Shown here: one piece after another, positions 49,964 through 58,317 of the stretch
How positions within the stretch are numbered: the stretch's first letter is position 1
Layout of the letters: each line of letters opens with the position of its first letter
Assembly: GCF_008704395.1 (NCBI RefSeq)
Contig: NZ_CP023695.1
Span: forward strand, 7,378,001-7,442,000
Direction of reading: 5' to 3'
From: Streptomyces alboniger
GTDB taxonomy: Bacteria; Actinomycetota; Actinomycetes; Streptomycetales; Streptomycetaceae
Length of the DNA: 64,000 nucleotides
Translations under genes and position numbers: made by a program
The notes under the pieces: generated by a model
Seen by the model: the letters and a program-made list of their open reading frames with translations, nothing else
Told to the model about the DNA's origin: nothing
Databases searched by the model: none

Positions 49964-50917
49964 TCAAGCGCAGCGGCTGACGGCGGTCTCCCGTGCCACA
50001 CGTGACAGCTTCTCCGGGTTGCGGACGTGGTAGGCCCCGGTGACGCAGCCGTCCTCGACCCGCACGGCCACCACGCCGTCGACCTCTCCGTCGACCCGGA
50101 CGAGCAGCCCCGGGCCGCCGTTGATCTGCACCGGCTCGACGGACCTCTCGGCGTCGCGCCGCCACCAGCCGCCCGCCAGCAGGCGCGCCACCCGGTCCGC
50201 GCCCACGATGGGCCGAAGCAGCGCGTGTTTGACTCCGCCGCCGTCGCTCAAAGCCACGACGTCCGGCGCGAGGATGTCGAGCAGGCTCTGCGACTCGCCT
50301 GTCTCGACGGCCCGTTGGAAGGCCCGGAGCGCGGCTCGCGTCTGGTCCGGGGAGACGGTGCCGCGCGGTCGGCGCGCGGCGACGTGTGCCCGTGCCCGGT
50401 AGGCGAGCTGGCGCACCGCGGCCGGGCTCTTGCCGACGGCCTCGGCGATCTCGTCGTAGTCGAGAGCGAACACCTCGCGCAGCACGAACACCGCCCGTTC
50501 GACCGGCGCGAGCGTCTCCAGAACCAGCAGCATCGCCATCGAGATGCTGTCGGCGAGTTCGACGTCGTCGGCCACGTCCGGCGCGGTCAGCAACGGCTCG
50601 GGCAGCCACGGCCCGACGTAGGACTCCTTGCGCCGACCGAGCGCACGCATCCGGTCCAGTGCCTGCCGGGTGACGATCCGTACCAGGTAGGCACGCTTCT
50701 CCCGCACGGTCGCCTGATCGACGCCCGCCCATCGCAGCCAGGTCTCCTGGAGGACGTCCTCGGCGTCGGCGGCCGAACCGAGCATCTCGTAGGCGACGGT
50801 GAACAGCAGATTGCGGTGGGCGACGAACACCTCGGTGGCCCGGTCCAGCGACTCCACCCGCCCGGCGAGGTCAAGCGGCGCGGCCTTGCCCGCCGTACGT
50901 TCGTCGCGCTCGCTCAT
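49964..50917 (-). CDS. ECF41-type RNA polymerase sigma factor with C-terminal SnoaL-like domain
   Basis: The 317-residue protein has sigma region 2 (LLFTVAYEMLGSAADAEDVL, ETWLRW), region 4 (LAPVERAVFVLREVFALDYD, GKSPAAVRQLAYRARAHV) and a C-terminal NTF2/SnoaL-like extension of about 110 residues (FQRAVETGESQSLLDILAPD, GVKHALLRPIVGADRVARLL). In ECF41 sigma factors this extension replaces an anti-sigma factor and modulates activity. The expected ECF41 partner, an NAD(P)-binding epimerase/oxidoreductase, is divergent next door with an ECF41-like promoter. Confidence 0.93.
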   Translation of the reverse strand: MSERDERTAGKAAPLDLAGRVESLDRATEVFVAHRNLLFTVAYEMLGSAADAEDVLQETWLRWAGVDQATVREKRAYLVRIVTRQALDRMRALGRRKESYVGPWLPEPLLTAPDVADDVELADSISMAMLLVLETLAPVERAVFVLREVFALDYDEIAEAVGKSPAAVRQLAYRARAHVAARRPRGTVSPDQTRAALRAFQRAVETGESQSLLDILAPDVVALSDGGGVKHALLRPIVGADRVARLLAGGWWRRDAERSVEPVQINGGPGLLVRVDGEVDGVVAVRVEDGCVTGAYHVRNPEKLSRVARETAVSRCA

Positions 50918-51022
50918 GCCCGGCTCCCGCCTGTTCGTCCCTGTGCTGATCCAGGCACTGGACGCCGGTTCCCGCTGTTCCGTAACACCCCTGACCAGTG
51001 GCCTGCGTCACACAGCCGTGAC

Positions 51023-51049
51023 TGTTACGGGCGGCGTGGCACCGACGTC
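51023..51049 (+). promoter_or_regulatory. ECF41-like promoter upstream of the oxidoreductase gene
   Basis: TGTTACG (51023-51029) and CGTC (51046-51049) are separated by exactly 16 bases. The ECF41 consensus is TGTCACA-n16-CGTC, so this differs at two of seven -35 positions. It ends 35 bases before the oxidoreductase ATG. Confidence 0.65.
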
Positions 51050-51084
51050 TCGTGTTCGTCCGGAACCCAGGAAGGGCAGGGAAC

Positions 51085-51852
51085 ATGAGTGCTGGCAAGT
51101 TCGCAGTAGCAGGAGCGACCGGGCGCCTGGGACGCCACGTCGTGGACGTCCTCGCGGGACGCGGGCACCAGGTCGTGCCGATGTCCCGCGCCACCGGCGT
51201 GGACATCATCACCGGTGAGGGCCTGGCCGAGGCGCTGACCGGGGTCGACGTCATCATCGACGTCGCGTCCTGGCACGCCTCCGACCAGAAGGCCGCCACG
51301 GAGTTCTTCCGCACCGCCACCCAAAACCTGCACGCCGCCGGCCTGCGCGCGGGAGCCGACCGGATCGTCGCCGTGTCCATCATCGGCGCCGACAAGGCCA
51401 CCGCCGGATTCGTCGCCGCCCAACAGGTGCACGAGGAGGCCAACCTGTCCGGCCCGCTGCCCGCTCGCATCCTGCGGGCCGCGCAGTTCCATGAATTCGT
51501 CGGTCAGCTCCTGGAGTGGCAGCAGGGCGACGTCGCCTACATCCCGGCCCTGCCCACCCAGCTCGTGGCATGCCGCACCGTGGCCGAAACGCTGGTCGAC
51601 CTGGCCGCCGACCCCGACGCGCCCGCGCAGTCGGATCCGGGGGCGCCGATTCCCGAGATCGCCGGGCCCCGCAGGGAAAGCATGGCCGATGCGGCGCGGC
51701 TGCTCGGCGCCCGCCGAGGCATCAAGGTCGTCGACGTCGACGGCTCCGGCATGCCCGACGCCGAGATCGCGGCGGCCGGCGGATTCCTGCCAGGACCGCA
51801 CGCCACGCTCGCAGGCCCCACCTTCCAGGAATGGCTCAACACCCAACCCTGA
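51085..51852 (+). CDS. NAD(P)-binding oxidoreductase/epimerase (atypical SDR)
   Basis: The 255-residue protein begins with the Rossmann motif VAGATGRLGRHVVDVLAGRG and continues as an NmrA-like atypical SDR (VDVIIDVASWHASDQKAATE, RILRAAQFHEFV). Genes of this kind (the COE class: carboxymuconolactone decarboxylase, oxidoreductase, epimerase) are the standard targets of ECF41 sigma factors. ATG 51085 follows AGGGCAGGG. A small frameshifted membrane-protein gene follows. The substrate is unknown. Confidence 0.9.
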   Translation: MSAGKFAVAGATGRLGRHVVDVLAGRGHQVVPMSRATGVDIITGEGLAEALTGVDVIIDVASWHASDQKAATEFFRTATQNLHAAGLRAGADRIVAVSIIGADKATAGFVAAQQVHEEANLSGPLPARILRAAQFHEFVGQLLEWQQGDVAYIPALPTQLVACRTVAETLVDLAADPDAPAQSDPGAPIPEIAGPRRESMADAARLLGARRGIKVVDVDGSGMPDAEIAAAGGFLPGPHATLAGPTFQEWLNTQP

Positions 51853-51908
51853 TACGGGCGGACTCGAACCCCAACCGCGTACACCACGGAGCACGACGGA
51901 GCATCCCA

Positions 51909-52202
51909 TGCCCTCATCCACCAAGCCACCCTCCCCGGCGCACGCGGGGCGGGCCGCGCCTCCCCGGTTCTTCGGCCTGCTGAAGGCGACCACGGCGTTC
52001 CTGGCCCCCACCCTGCTGGTGCAGGGGATCACCGCCGGGCAACTCCTTGTCCGGCGAGGACGGCAGCCGACTGCACCACTCCACAGGCCCCCTCGTCTCG
52101 ATCGCGCTGGTCCTCCAGACGGTTGCCGCGGGTGCCGTGCTGATGGCGCAGGTGTGGTCGGCCGGTGCGGTCCGCGGCACCGCCTCTCAGGGGCGCCGGT
52201 AG
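51909..52202 (+). pseudogene. Frameshifted and truncated small membrane protein (DUF6220-like)
   Basis: ATG 51909 opens a frame reading FFGLLKATTAFLAPTLLVQG, then ITAGQLL. The text continues correctly only in the +1 frame: SGEDGSRLHHSTGPLVSIAL, LQTVAAGAVLMAQVW, then a stop at 52200-52202. A single extra T near 52047 would explain the shift. The C-terminal helices of the family are missing, and the end overlaps the convergent GNAT gene by 16 bases. It is therefore a remnant of a three-to-four-helix membrane protein, perhaps once co-expressed with the ECF41-linked oxidoreductase. Confidence 0.6.
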
Positions 52203-52723
52203 AGCGCGGGGTCGGGGTGGTCGACGAAGCCCAGCGCGCGGTAGAGCGGTTCGCCCTCCGGGGATGCGTACAGGTCCACGCGGGAGGCCTCCCGCTCGCG
52301 GAACCAGTCGAGCAGCGCCCGCATGATCGCGCGACTGTGGCCGCGCCGCCGGTACGCCGGGTCGGTGACCACGCCGATCACGTGGCCGACCCGGCCGCTG
52401 GGGTTGTGCGGGCCGGGAAAATATTGGTCGACGGTGCCGATGCCGCAGGCGGCCAGGCCGTCGTCGCCGTCCACGACGAGGATCCGCGCGGAGGCCCCGG
52501 CCGGCCGGTCCTCGGTCAGCCGTTCCTTCAGTACCAGGGAAAGGCGGTGGCGCCAGTCGTCACCGCCCGAAGCGGGGTTGAAGTACTCGCCCCCCAGGTC
52601 CTCGAACAGCAACGCACGCAGCCGTACCAGCTCAGGAATGTCATCCTCGACGGCCTGCCGCACGGCGAGGTCAACACCACTGGTGCGGTGGGGTGTTGCG
52701 AGGTGTTCCACGGTGTCTCTCAT
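52187..52723 (-). CDS. GNAT-family N-acetyltransferase
   Basis: The 178-residue protein has the GNAT core (HVIGVVTDPAYRRRGHSRAI with the RRRGHS acetyl-CoA loop, then GEPLYRALGFVDHPDPALYR). ATG 52723 follows AAGGTGAT. Its start lies 25 bases from that of the divergent CGNR gene, so the two promoters must overlap. Its 3' end overlaps the membrane-protein remnant. The substrate is unknown. Confidence 0.9.
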   Translation of the reverse strand: MRDTVEHLATPHRTSGVDLAVRQAVEDDIPELVRLRALLFEDLGGEYFNPASGGDDWRHRLSLVLKERLTEDRPAGASARILVVDGDDGLAACGIGTVDQYFPGPHNPSGRVGHVIGVVTDPAYRRRGHSRAIMRALLDWFREREASRVDLYASPEGEPLYRALGFVDHPDPALYRRP

Positions 52724-52736
52724 GAGATCACCTTGA

Positions 52737-52742
52737 TGTAAT
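52737..52742 (+). promoter_or_regulatory. Possible -10 element for leaderless transcription of the CGNR gene
   Basis: TGTAAT lies six bases before the ATG at 52749, the spacing expected when transcription starts at the A of the start codon. No ribosome binding site precedes that ATG, which fits a leaderless mRNA. Confidence 0.4.
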
Positions 52743-52748
52743 GGCCTT

Positions 52749-53270
52749 ATGCACCTCAACCCTTACGGCACGGACGCCGTGAACCTGGCGGCGGATCTCG
52801 CCAACCGGCGTCCGACCGGCGCGGAGGAACTGACAGACCGCTGCCGGGCGGCCGGGCTGGCCCTGGAACGCCCGGCGACGCCACGGGACATGGCCGTCCT
52901 CGAAGGCGCCCTCGACGCCTGGGAGAAGGTCGTCGACGCCGCCGACGAGGAGGAGCGCGCCGAGGCGGTCAACGCCATGCTGGCCGCGTCCGCCGCCCAC
53001 CCCCGGCTGACCGACCACGCGGGCGACGGCTGGCATCTGCACTACCGAGACGACCAACTGCCCCTGGGCTCCCTGCTGTTCTCCCTGATATCGGTCGGCA
53101 CCGCCCTGCATCTGGTAGGGCGCGGCATGCACCGGTTGCGGCGGTGCGAGGTCACGGAGTGCACCACGATCTTCGCGGACACCTCCCGTACCGGACGGCA
53201 GCGCTACTGCTCCCACCCGTGCGCCAACCGCGACGCGGTGCGCCGGCACCGCGCACGCGCCAAGCGGTGA
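52749..53270 (+). CDS. CGNR zinc-finger regulator (ABATE domain)
   Basis: The 173-residue protein has an N-terminal stress-associated ABATE domain (LNPYGTDAVNLAADLANRRP, ALDAWEKVVDAADEEERAEA) and a C-terminal CGNR-type zinc finger (RRCEVTECTTIFAD, RYCSHPCANRDAVRRHRARA) with the Cys quartet. The signature tetrapeptide reads CANR here. These proteins are probable DNA-binding regulators. The gene is divergent from a GNAT gene, which may be its target. The start ATG has no ribosome binding site. Confidence 0.92.
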   Translation: MHLNPYGTDAVNLAADLANRRPTGAEELTDRCRAAGLALERPATPRDMAVLEGALDAWEKVVDAADEEERAEAVNAMLAASAAHPRLTDHAGDGWHLHYRDDQLPLGSLLFSLISVGTALHLVGRGMHRLRRCEVTECTTIFADTSRTGRQRYCSHPCANRDAVRRHRARAKR

Positions 53271-53356
53271 CGGCGGGGATCCGCGCGAGCCGTGATCCGC
53301 ACGAGCAGTGATCTGCGCGAGCCGAGGCCCGCGCGAGCCGAGGCCTGCGCGAAGGG

Positions 53357-53430
53357 TTGACCGGGCGTTTGAAGACGCCTACGGTCCCGATCGCAAGTTC
53401 TTGCAGTTTCAACCTGCAAGATTCTGCAAG
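53357..53430 (+). promoter_or_regulatory. Promoter and operator repeats of the alpha-amylase gene
   Basis: TTGACC (53357-53362) and TACGGT (53380-53385) are spaced by 17 bases and form a near-consensus housekeeping promoter. Just downstream, CTTGCAG (53400-53406) faces CTGCAAG (53414-53420), and a third CTGCAAG lies at 53424-53430. Such CTTGCAG/CTGCAAG arrays occur at Streptomyces amylase and maltose promoters and are linked to the LacI-type repressor MalR. Upstream (53278-53350) are imperfect GCGCGAGCCGAGGC repeats. Confidence 0.7.
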
Positions 53431-53528
53431 CGATTCGCCGCGCATGGAGAGGTTCGCCGCGCGACGGATCGCCGTCCGGGGGCTCCCGCGCCCCGGCGCC
53501 CGCGTCCCCCCACCCCTCTGGAGGCCCC

Positions 53529-54935
53529 GTGAACGGCCCAACGCACATAGCCCGCAGACCAGTCGCCGTGACGCTCGCCCTGGCGGCCGGCGTCCTCGGG
53601 AGTCTCGTCGTGCCGGCGCCTCGGGCAGAGGCGTCACCGCCCGGCGGCAAGGACGTCACCGCCGTCCTCTTCGAGTGGCGCTTCGACTCGGTCGCCAAGG
53701 CGTGCAAGAACCAACTCGGCCCCGCCGGTTATGGGTTCGTGCAGGTCTCGCCGCCCCAGGAGCACATCCAGGGCGGCCAGTGGTGGACCTCGTACCAGCC
53801 GGTCAGCTACAAGATCGCCGGTCGCCTCGGTGACCGGGCGGCCTTCAAGAACATGGTCGCCACCTGTCACGGCGCGGGCGTCAAGGTGGTCGCGGACGCC
53901 GTGATCAACCACATGGCGGCCGGCTCGGGAACCGGCACCGGTGGCTCGTCCTACACGAAGTACGACTACCCCGGCATCTACTCCGGCGCCGACATGGACG
54001 ACTGCCGCTCGGTGATCACGAACTACGGCGACCGCGGGAACGTACAGAACTGCGAACTCGTCGGTCTCGCCGACCTGGACACGGGGGAGGGCTATGTGCG
54101 CGGCCGGATCGCCGCCTACCTCAACGACCTCCTCTCGCTCGGCGTCGACGGATTCCGGATCGACGCGGCCAAGCACATGCCGGCGGAGGACCTCGCCGAC
54201 ATCAAGTCACGGCTGAGCGACCCGGGGGTGTACTGGAAGCAGGAGGCCATCTACGGCGCCGGTGAGGCGGTCTCGCCCAGCGAGTACCTCCGCAACGGAG
54301 ACGTCCAGGAGTTCCGGTACGCCCGCGACCTCAAGCGCGTCTTCACCAATGAGAAGCTCGCCTATCTGAAGAACTACGGTGAGGGCTGGGGGTACATGAC
54401 CTCCGGGAAGTCCGCCGTCTTCGTCGACAACCACGACACCGAACGCGGCGGTGACACCCTCAGCTACAAGGACGGCGCCAACTACACCCTGGCCAACGTC
54501 TTCATGCTCGCCTGGCCGTACGGGGCGCCCGACGTCCACTCCGGCTACGAGTTCTCCGAACGCGACGCGGGGCCGCCCAACGGCGGCTCGGTGAAGGCGT
54601 GTTACTCCGACGGCTGGAAGTGTCAGCACGCGTGGCGCGAGATCTCGGGGATGGTCGCCCTCCGCAACACCGCGCGCGGTGAGGACGTCACCCGCTGGTG
54701 GGACAACGGCGGCAACCAGATCGCCTTCGGCCGCGGCGACAAGGCGTACGTCGCCATCAACCACGAGGGCTCCTCGCTGAAGCGCACCTTCCAGACCGCG
54801 CTGCCCGCGGGATCCTACTGCGACATCCAGTCCGGCAGGCGCGTCACGGTCGACTCCTCCGGGCAGTTCACGGCCACGCTCGGCGCCAACACGGCGGTCG
54901 CGCTGCACGTCGGGGCGAGGACGTGCGGAACCTGA
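53529..54935 (+). CDS. Secreted alpha-amylase (glycoside hydrolase family 13)
   Basis: The 468-residue enzyme has a signal peptide (residues 1 to about 36, [20 protein letters not shown]) and a GH13 catalytic barrel. Conserved region I is VVADAVINH, region II is [10 protein letters not shown] (nucleophile Asp), region III has the acid Glu in QEAIYG, and region IV is [11 protein letters not shown]-terminal beta domain follows ([15 protein letters not shown]). No starch-binding CBM20 domain is attached, so it is shorter than many Streptomyces amylases. GTG 53529 follows GGAGG. Expression is probably maltodextrin-inducible through the upstream repeats. Confidence 0.95.
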   Translation: MNGPTHIARRPVAVTLALAAGVLGSLVVPAPRAEASPPGGKDVTAVLFEWRFDSVAKACKNQLGPAGYGFVQVSPPQEHIQGGQWWTSYQPVSYKIAGRLGDRAAFKNMVATCHGAGVKVVADAVINHMAAGSGTGTGGSSYTKYDYPGIYSGADMDDCRSVITNYGDRGNVQNCELVGLADLDTGEGYVRGRIAAYLNDLLSLGVDGFRIDAAKHMPAEDLADIKSRLSDPGVYWKQEAIYGAGEAVSPSEYLRNGDVQEFRYARDLKRVFTNEKLAYLKNYGEGWGYMTSGKSAVFVDNHDTERGGDTLSYKDGANYTLANVFMLAWPYGAPDVHSGYEFSERDAGPPNGGSVKACYSDGWKCQHAWREISGMVALRNTARGEDVTRWWDNGGNQIAFGRGDKAYVAINHEGSSLKRTFQTALPAGSYCDIQSGRRVTVDSSGQFTATLGANTAVALHVGARTCGT

Positions 54936-54993
54936 AAACCCGCCGCCGCGCCCCCGGTTGCTCACGCGGAAGGAAGCGGGGCAGGAAAACACC

Positions 54994-55869
54994 ATGACTG
55001 CTCTCGGCGTCGTGTTCCGGCCCCAGCTTCCTCCCGAGCGACTGCGCGCCATGGTGCGCGCGGCCGACGACGCGGGCCTCGCGGAGCTGTGGCTCTGGGA
55101 GGACTGCTTCCTGGAGAGCGGCATCGCCTCCGCGGCCGCGGCACTGGCCTGGTCGGAGCGGCTGCACGTGGGGGTGGGCCTGCTGCCCGTGCCGCTGCGC
55201 AACGCCGCGCTCGCCACGATGGAGGCGGCCACGCTGCACCGGCTGTTCCCCGGCCGCGTCACGCTCGGCGTCGGGCACGGTGTGCAGGACTGGATGGGGC
55301 AGGTGGGCGCGCGGGCCGAGTCGCCGCTGACCCTGCTGCGCGAACACCTCGGCGCCATGCGGGCGTTGCTGGCCGGTGAGCGCGTGACCACCGAGGGGCG
55401 GTACGTCCGGCTCGACGGCGTCGCGCTCGACTGGCCGCCCGCGTCGGCACCCGCCGTCTACGCCGGTGCGCGCGGCCCCCGGTCGGTGCGGCTGACCGGA
55501 GAGGCCGCCGACGGCACGATCCTGGACGCGAGCACCACACCGGAAGGCGTAAGGGAGGCGCGCCGGCTCATCGACGAGGGAAGGCGGGTCGCCGGGCGCA
55601 CCGACACGGCCCACCCGGTGGTGGTCTACCTCCACGCGGCGACCGGACCGGACGCGCAGGCCCGCCTGCGCGCCGAACTCGCACGCGACGGACGGGAGGG
55701 AACGCCGGGCCTCGGAGTGGCGGGCGGCGCCGACGACGTGGCGAAGGGCGTCCGCCGCCTCGCCGAGGCGGGAGCCGACACCGTCGTCCTCCAGCCCACC
55801 GCCGACGAGCCGGACCCGGAGGGCTTCATCCGCTTCGTCACGGACGAGGTCGGCCCACTGGTGCCGTAG
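54994..55869 (+). CDS. LLM-class (luciferase-like) flavin-dependent oxidoreductase
   Basis: The 291-residue protein has the bacterial-luciferase-like TIM-barrel signatures: VRAADDAGLAELWLWEDCF, RLHVGVGLLPVPLRNAALAT, LFPGRVTLGVGHGVQDWMGQ, and YAGARGPRSVRLTGEAADG. Such enzymes use FMNH2 or F420. The substrate is unknown. ATG 54994 follows GGCAGGA. It lies 58 bases after the amylase gene and could be read from the same promoter, but no shared role is apparent. A strong terminator follows. Confidence 0.92.
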   Translation: MTALGVVFRPQLPPERLRAMVRAADDAGLAELWLWEDCFLESGIASAAAALAWSERLHVGVGLLPVPLRNAALATMEAATLHRLFPGRVTLGVGHGVQDWMGQVGARAESPLTLLREHLGAMRALLAGERVTTEGRYVRLDGVALDWPPASAPAVYAGARGPRSVRLTGEAADGTILDASTTPEGVREARRLIDEGRRVAGRTDTAHPVVVYLHAATGPDAQARLRAELARDGREGTPGLGVAGGADDVAKGVRRLAEAGADTVVLQPTADEPDPEGFIRFVTDEVGPLVP

Positions 55870-55876
55870 GCCTGCC

Positions 55877-55905
55877 CGGCGGGGGCCCAGCGCGGGCCCC
55901 CGCCG
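55877..55905 (+). terminator. Terminator after the LLM oxidoreductase gene
   Basis: A 12-base perfect stem (CGGCGGGGGCCC with its complement) and a five-base loop AGCGC lie eight bases past the stop codon. It also overlaps the region just before the LysR gene. Confidence 0.85.
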
Positions 55906-55929
55906 ATGCGGAACCGTAGGCTCATCCGT

Positions 55930-56907
55930 ATGGGAAACAGAGAGGCGGCAGCCCCACACGCCAGCACCAGTACCAGCACCAGCACGGGAACCGGTAGCGG
56001 CACCGGTACCGGCTCGCTGGATCTCAATCAGCTGCGCACCTTCCTCGCCGTCTACCGCTCGGGCTCCTTCACCGCGGCCGCCCGCCTCCTCGGCCTCTCG
56101 CAGCCCACGGTCACCGCGCAGATCCGCTCCCTGGAGCGTCAGCTCGACCGGGAGCTTTTCGAGCGGCTGCCGCGCGGAGCCGCCCCCGCCCCGTTCGCGG
56201 ACGAACTGGCGTCCCGCATCGTCGAGCCCCTGGACGCCCTCGCCGAGGTCGCGGGCCACGGCGGTGACGGCTCGGCGGAACCGGTCCATCTGGCGGGGCC
56301 GGCGGAGTTCCTCTCCCACTGCGTGCTGCCCGGCCTCGCGCCCCTCGTGGAGAAGGGGGTGCGGCTGCGGATCACGACGGGCCTCACCGAGGACCTCCTG
56401 GACGGCCTGCGCGCGGGCCGCCACGACCTGGTGGTCGCCACGGTGCGGCCCCGCGGCCGGGCGCTGGCCTCCGTACCCCTCGCGGACGAGGAGTTCGTGC
56501 TGGTCGCGGCGGGCGGCTGGGCGGAGCGCATCGGCGGTCCGGAGCGGATCGCCGCGCAGGGGCCCGCGGCGCTGCGCGGCGTGCCCCTGGTGGCGTACGC
56601 CGATGACGTGCCGATCGTCCGTCGCTACTGGCGCCATGTCTTCGGCAAGCGCCTCGCGTGCGAGCCCGCTGTGACCATGCCCGACCTGCGCGCGGTCAAG
56701 GCGGCGGTGGTGGGCGGCGCCGGATTCAGCGTGCTGCCCCGCTATCTGTGCCTCGACGAACTGGCCTCGGGTGCCCTGGTCCTGCTGAACGACCCGGAGG
56801 ACCCGCCGATCAACACGGGCTACCTCGTACAGCGCCCCGGTTCCTCGGACAACCCGCACGTCGCCCTGGTCAGGGACCACATGCTGGAGAACGCGCGCGA
56901 CTGCTAG
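55930..56907 (+). CDS. LysR-family transcriptional regulator
   Basis: The 325-residue protein has the LysR winged-helix (LDLNQLRTFLAVYRSGSFTA, GLSQPTVTAQIRSLERQL) and a periplasmic-binding-like effector domain (LRITTGLTEDLLDGLRAGRH, DLVVATVRPRG, FSVLPRYL). Unusually, a Ser/Thr/Gly repeat (TSTSTSTGTGSGTGTGS) precedes the helix-turn-helix; its DNA is an ACCAGC/ACCGGT-type short tandem repeat that could vary in length. ATG 55930 or the in-frame ATG 55906 may be used. The stop overlaps the end of the convergent TetR gene by four bases. Confidence 0.92.
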   Translation: MGNREAAAPHASTSTSTSTGTGSGTGTGSLDLNQLRTFLAVYRSGSFTAAARLLGLSQPTVTAQIRSLERQLDRELFERLPRGAAPAPFADELASRIVEPLDALAEVAGHGGDGSAEPVHLAGPAEFLSHCVLPGLAPLVEKGVRLRITTGLTEDLLDGLRAGRHDLVVATVRPRGRALASVPLADEEFVLVAAGGWAERIGGPERIAAQGPAALRGVPLVAYADDVPIVRRYWRHVFGKRLACEPAVTMPDLRAVKAAVVGGAGFSVLPRYLCLDELASGALVLLNDPEDPPINTGYLVQRPGSSDNPHVALVRDHMLENARDC

Positions 56908-57575
56908 CCGGCGCCGGAGCCCGTCTCGGGGCCGGGGTCCGTGAGCTGGAGGGCGTTCTCCCAGATCGTGTTGAGCGTCGTGACGAGCCGCTCGTACGGG
57001 ATGCGCTGGCCCAGTACGAACACCAGGTAGGCCATGCGGCTCACCATCACGGACAAGGCGTGCGCGGTCACCAGGGGATCGAGGCTCGCGTCGGCCTCGC
57101 CGTTCTCCTGGAGCGTGCGGATCAGCTTGGCGTTGCGCCGCGCGAACGCGTTGCCGCGCTCGATGCGCAGGGCCATGAACTTCTCGTCGATCTGGGCGAC
57201 TTGCTCGAACAGTGCCATCAGGCGCGCGTTCTTCTTGTACGCGCGCAGGTACTCGCGGTTCGACGCGTCGATGAGCCGGCGGGTGTCGGTGATGCCGGTA
57301 CGCTCGCGCAGATGCGGGTGGAGCATCTCCTCCTGTACCTGCTCGACGAGCGCCTGGAAGATCTCTTCCTTGCTGTTGAAGTACGTGTAGAACGACCCGG
57401 AGGCGACCTGCGCGGCTTTGGAGATGTCCGTGATCCGGGCGTCCAGATACCCGTCACGTTCGAAGACCTCGCGGGCGGCGGCGATCAGCGCGTTGCGGGT
57501 CCTGACACCGCGCGCGGTGCGTGGCGTGATCGGTTGCTTCTGGCCGCCGTCTGCGGCCGGGGCCTGGGCAGCCAC
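56904..57575 (-). CDS. TetR-family transcriptional regulator
   Basis: The 223-residue protein has a typical TetR N terminus (RTRNALIAAAREVFERDGYL, ITDISKAAQVASGSFYTYFN, SKEEIFQALV) and a helical ligand domain (REYLRAYKKNARLMALFEQV, MVSRMAYLVFVLG). That pattern resembles regulators of fatty-acid or acyl-CoA pathways, and an acyl-CoA dehydrogenase gene lies 2 kb away, but no direct link is shown. It uses a GTG start at 57575. It converges with the LysR gene. Confidence 0.92.
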   Translation of the reverse strand: MAAQAPAADGGQKQPITPRTARGVRTRNALIAAAREVFERDGYLDARITDISKAAQVASGSFYTYFNSKEEIFQALVEQVQEEMLHPHLRERTGITDTRRLIDASNREYLRAYKKNARLMALFEQVAQIDEKFMALRIERGNAFARRNAKLIRTLQENGEADASLDPLVTAHALSVMVSRMAYLVFVLGQRIPYERLVTTLNTIWENALQLTDPGPETGSGAG

Positions 57576-57685
57576 TACGATCCATTCACCGTTGTTCGAA
57601 CCTGTACGTAACCGTGGCAGCGGATGGTATCAGCAAAGGCTTCCGACCCGGACACCATGATCAGCGTGCCCGGGTCGATGTGCCC

Positions 57686-58156
57686 TCAGCAGATGTCGAG
57701 GTGAGTGAAGTCGTACGTCGCGTAGTCCGGGAAGTTGTAGATCTGGCCGTCCGCGGGCGCATAGCGCGAGTACGTGGGACCCCAGAAACGGACCTGGGCT
57801 TCGTCAGTCTGGTTGTTGCGAACAGAGAGCGAGTCGATGAAGTTCGAGAGCGACCGCGTATCGCACTTGTACAGGTGGAAGATGCTGTGCTTACCGTCGC
57901 CCTGACCAACTGCCACGCAGGCGATTCCAGATTTCAAGGAGCACCAGATCAGCTCATCGCGCCGCTGGTCAGTCGACACATCCCGCTTTACCCACTCGCC
58001 TGAGAACAGCGGGTAGATCTGCGGTGTCCATGCGGTCGGTCCGGCCGCAACGTTCGGTGTTGCCTGTGCTGGCGCCTGCGCCGCCAGCGGAACAAGGACT
58101 GCGGCGATCATCGTCACGACCATTGCAGCCGCCCGTGCTCTGATTCTCGATCTCAT
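57686..58156 (-). CDS. Secreted protein of unknown function
   Basis: The 156-residue product has a signal peptide (RSRIRARAAAMVVTMIAAVL, cleavage near QAPAQATP) and a mature domain with four Cys (LIWCSLKSGIACVAVG, LYKCDTRS, HLDIC at the very end). WTPQIYPLFSGEWVKRDVS and QVRFWGPTYSRY are distinctive, but I cannot assign a family. ATG 58156 follows GAGGAGATC; the very long frame upstream is shadow. A small hairpin (57644-57677) lies after the stop. It may be an extracellular binding protein or inhibitor, with disulfides. Confidence 0.8.
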   Translation of the reverse strand: MRSRIRARAAAMVVTMIAAVLVPLAAQAPAQATPNVAAGPTAWTPQIYPLFSGEWVKRDVSTDQRRDELIWCSLKSGIACVAVGQGDGKHSIFHLYKCDTRSLSNFIDSLSVRNNQTDEAQVRFWGPTYSRYAPADGQIYNFPDYATYDFTHLDIC

Positions 58157-58317
58157 GTGATCTCCTCTACAGTCGCAACCGATGCGCGGGGCGAGGCCGA
58201 CCCGAAAAGCTTTGCCTAAGGGCACGTGGCTCTCCTCGTGGTGGTGCTTGCCCTCCTTACTCTGCGCGAGGACGTGAAAGAGCCGCCATCTTTTCGAAGT
58301 TCGTCGAAAGGTGCTGG

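Noticed and set aside
53278..53350. GCGCGAGCCGAGGC repeats, considered as a mobile-element end or attachment site
   Set aside because: Imperfect local duplication only; no integrase, tRNA or inverted terminal repeats nearby.
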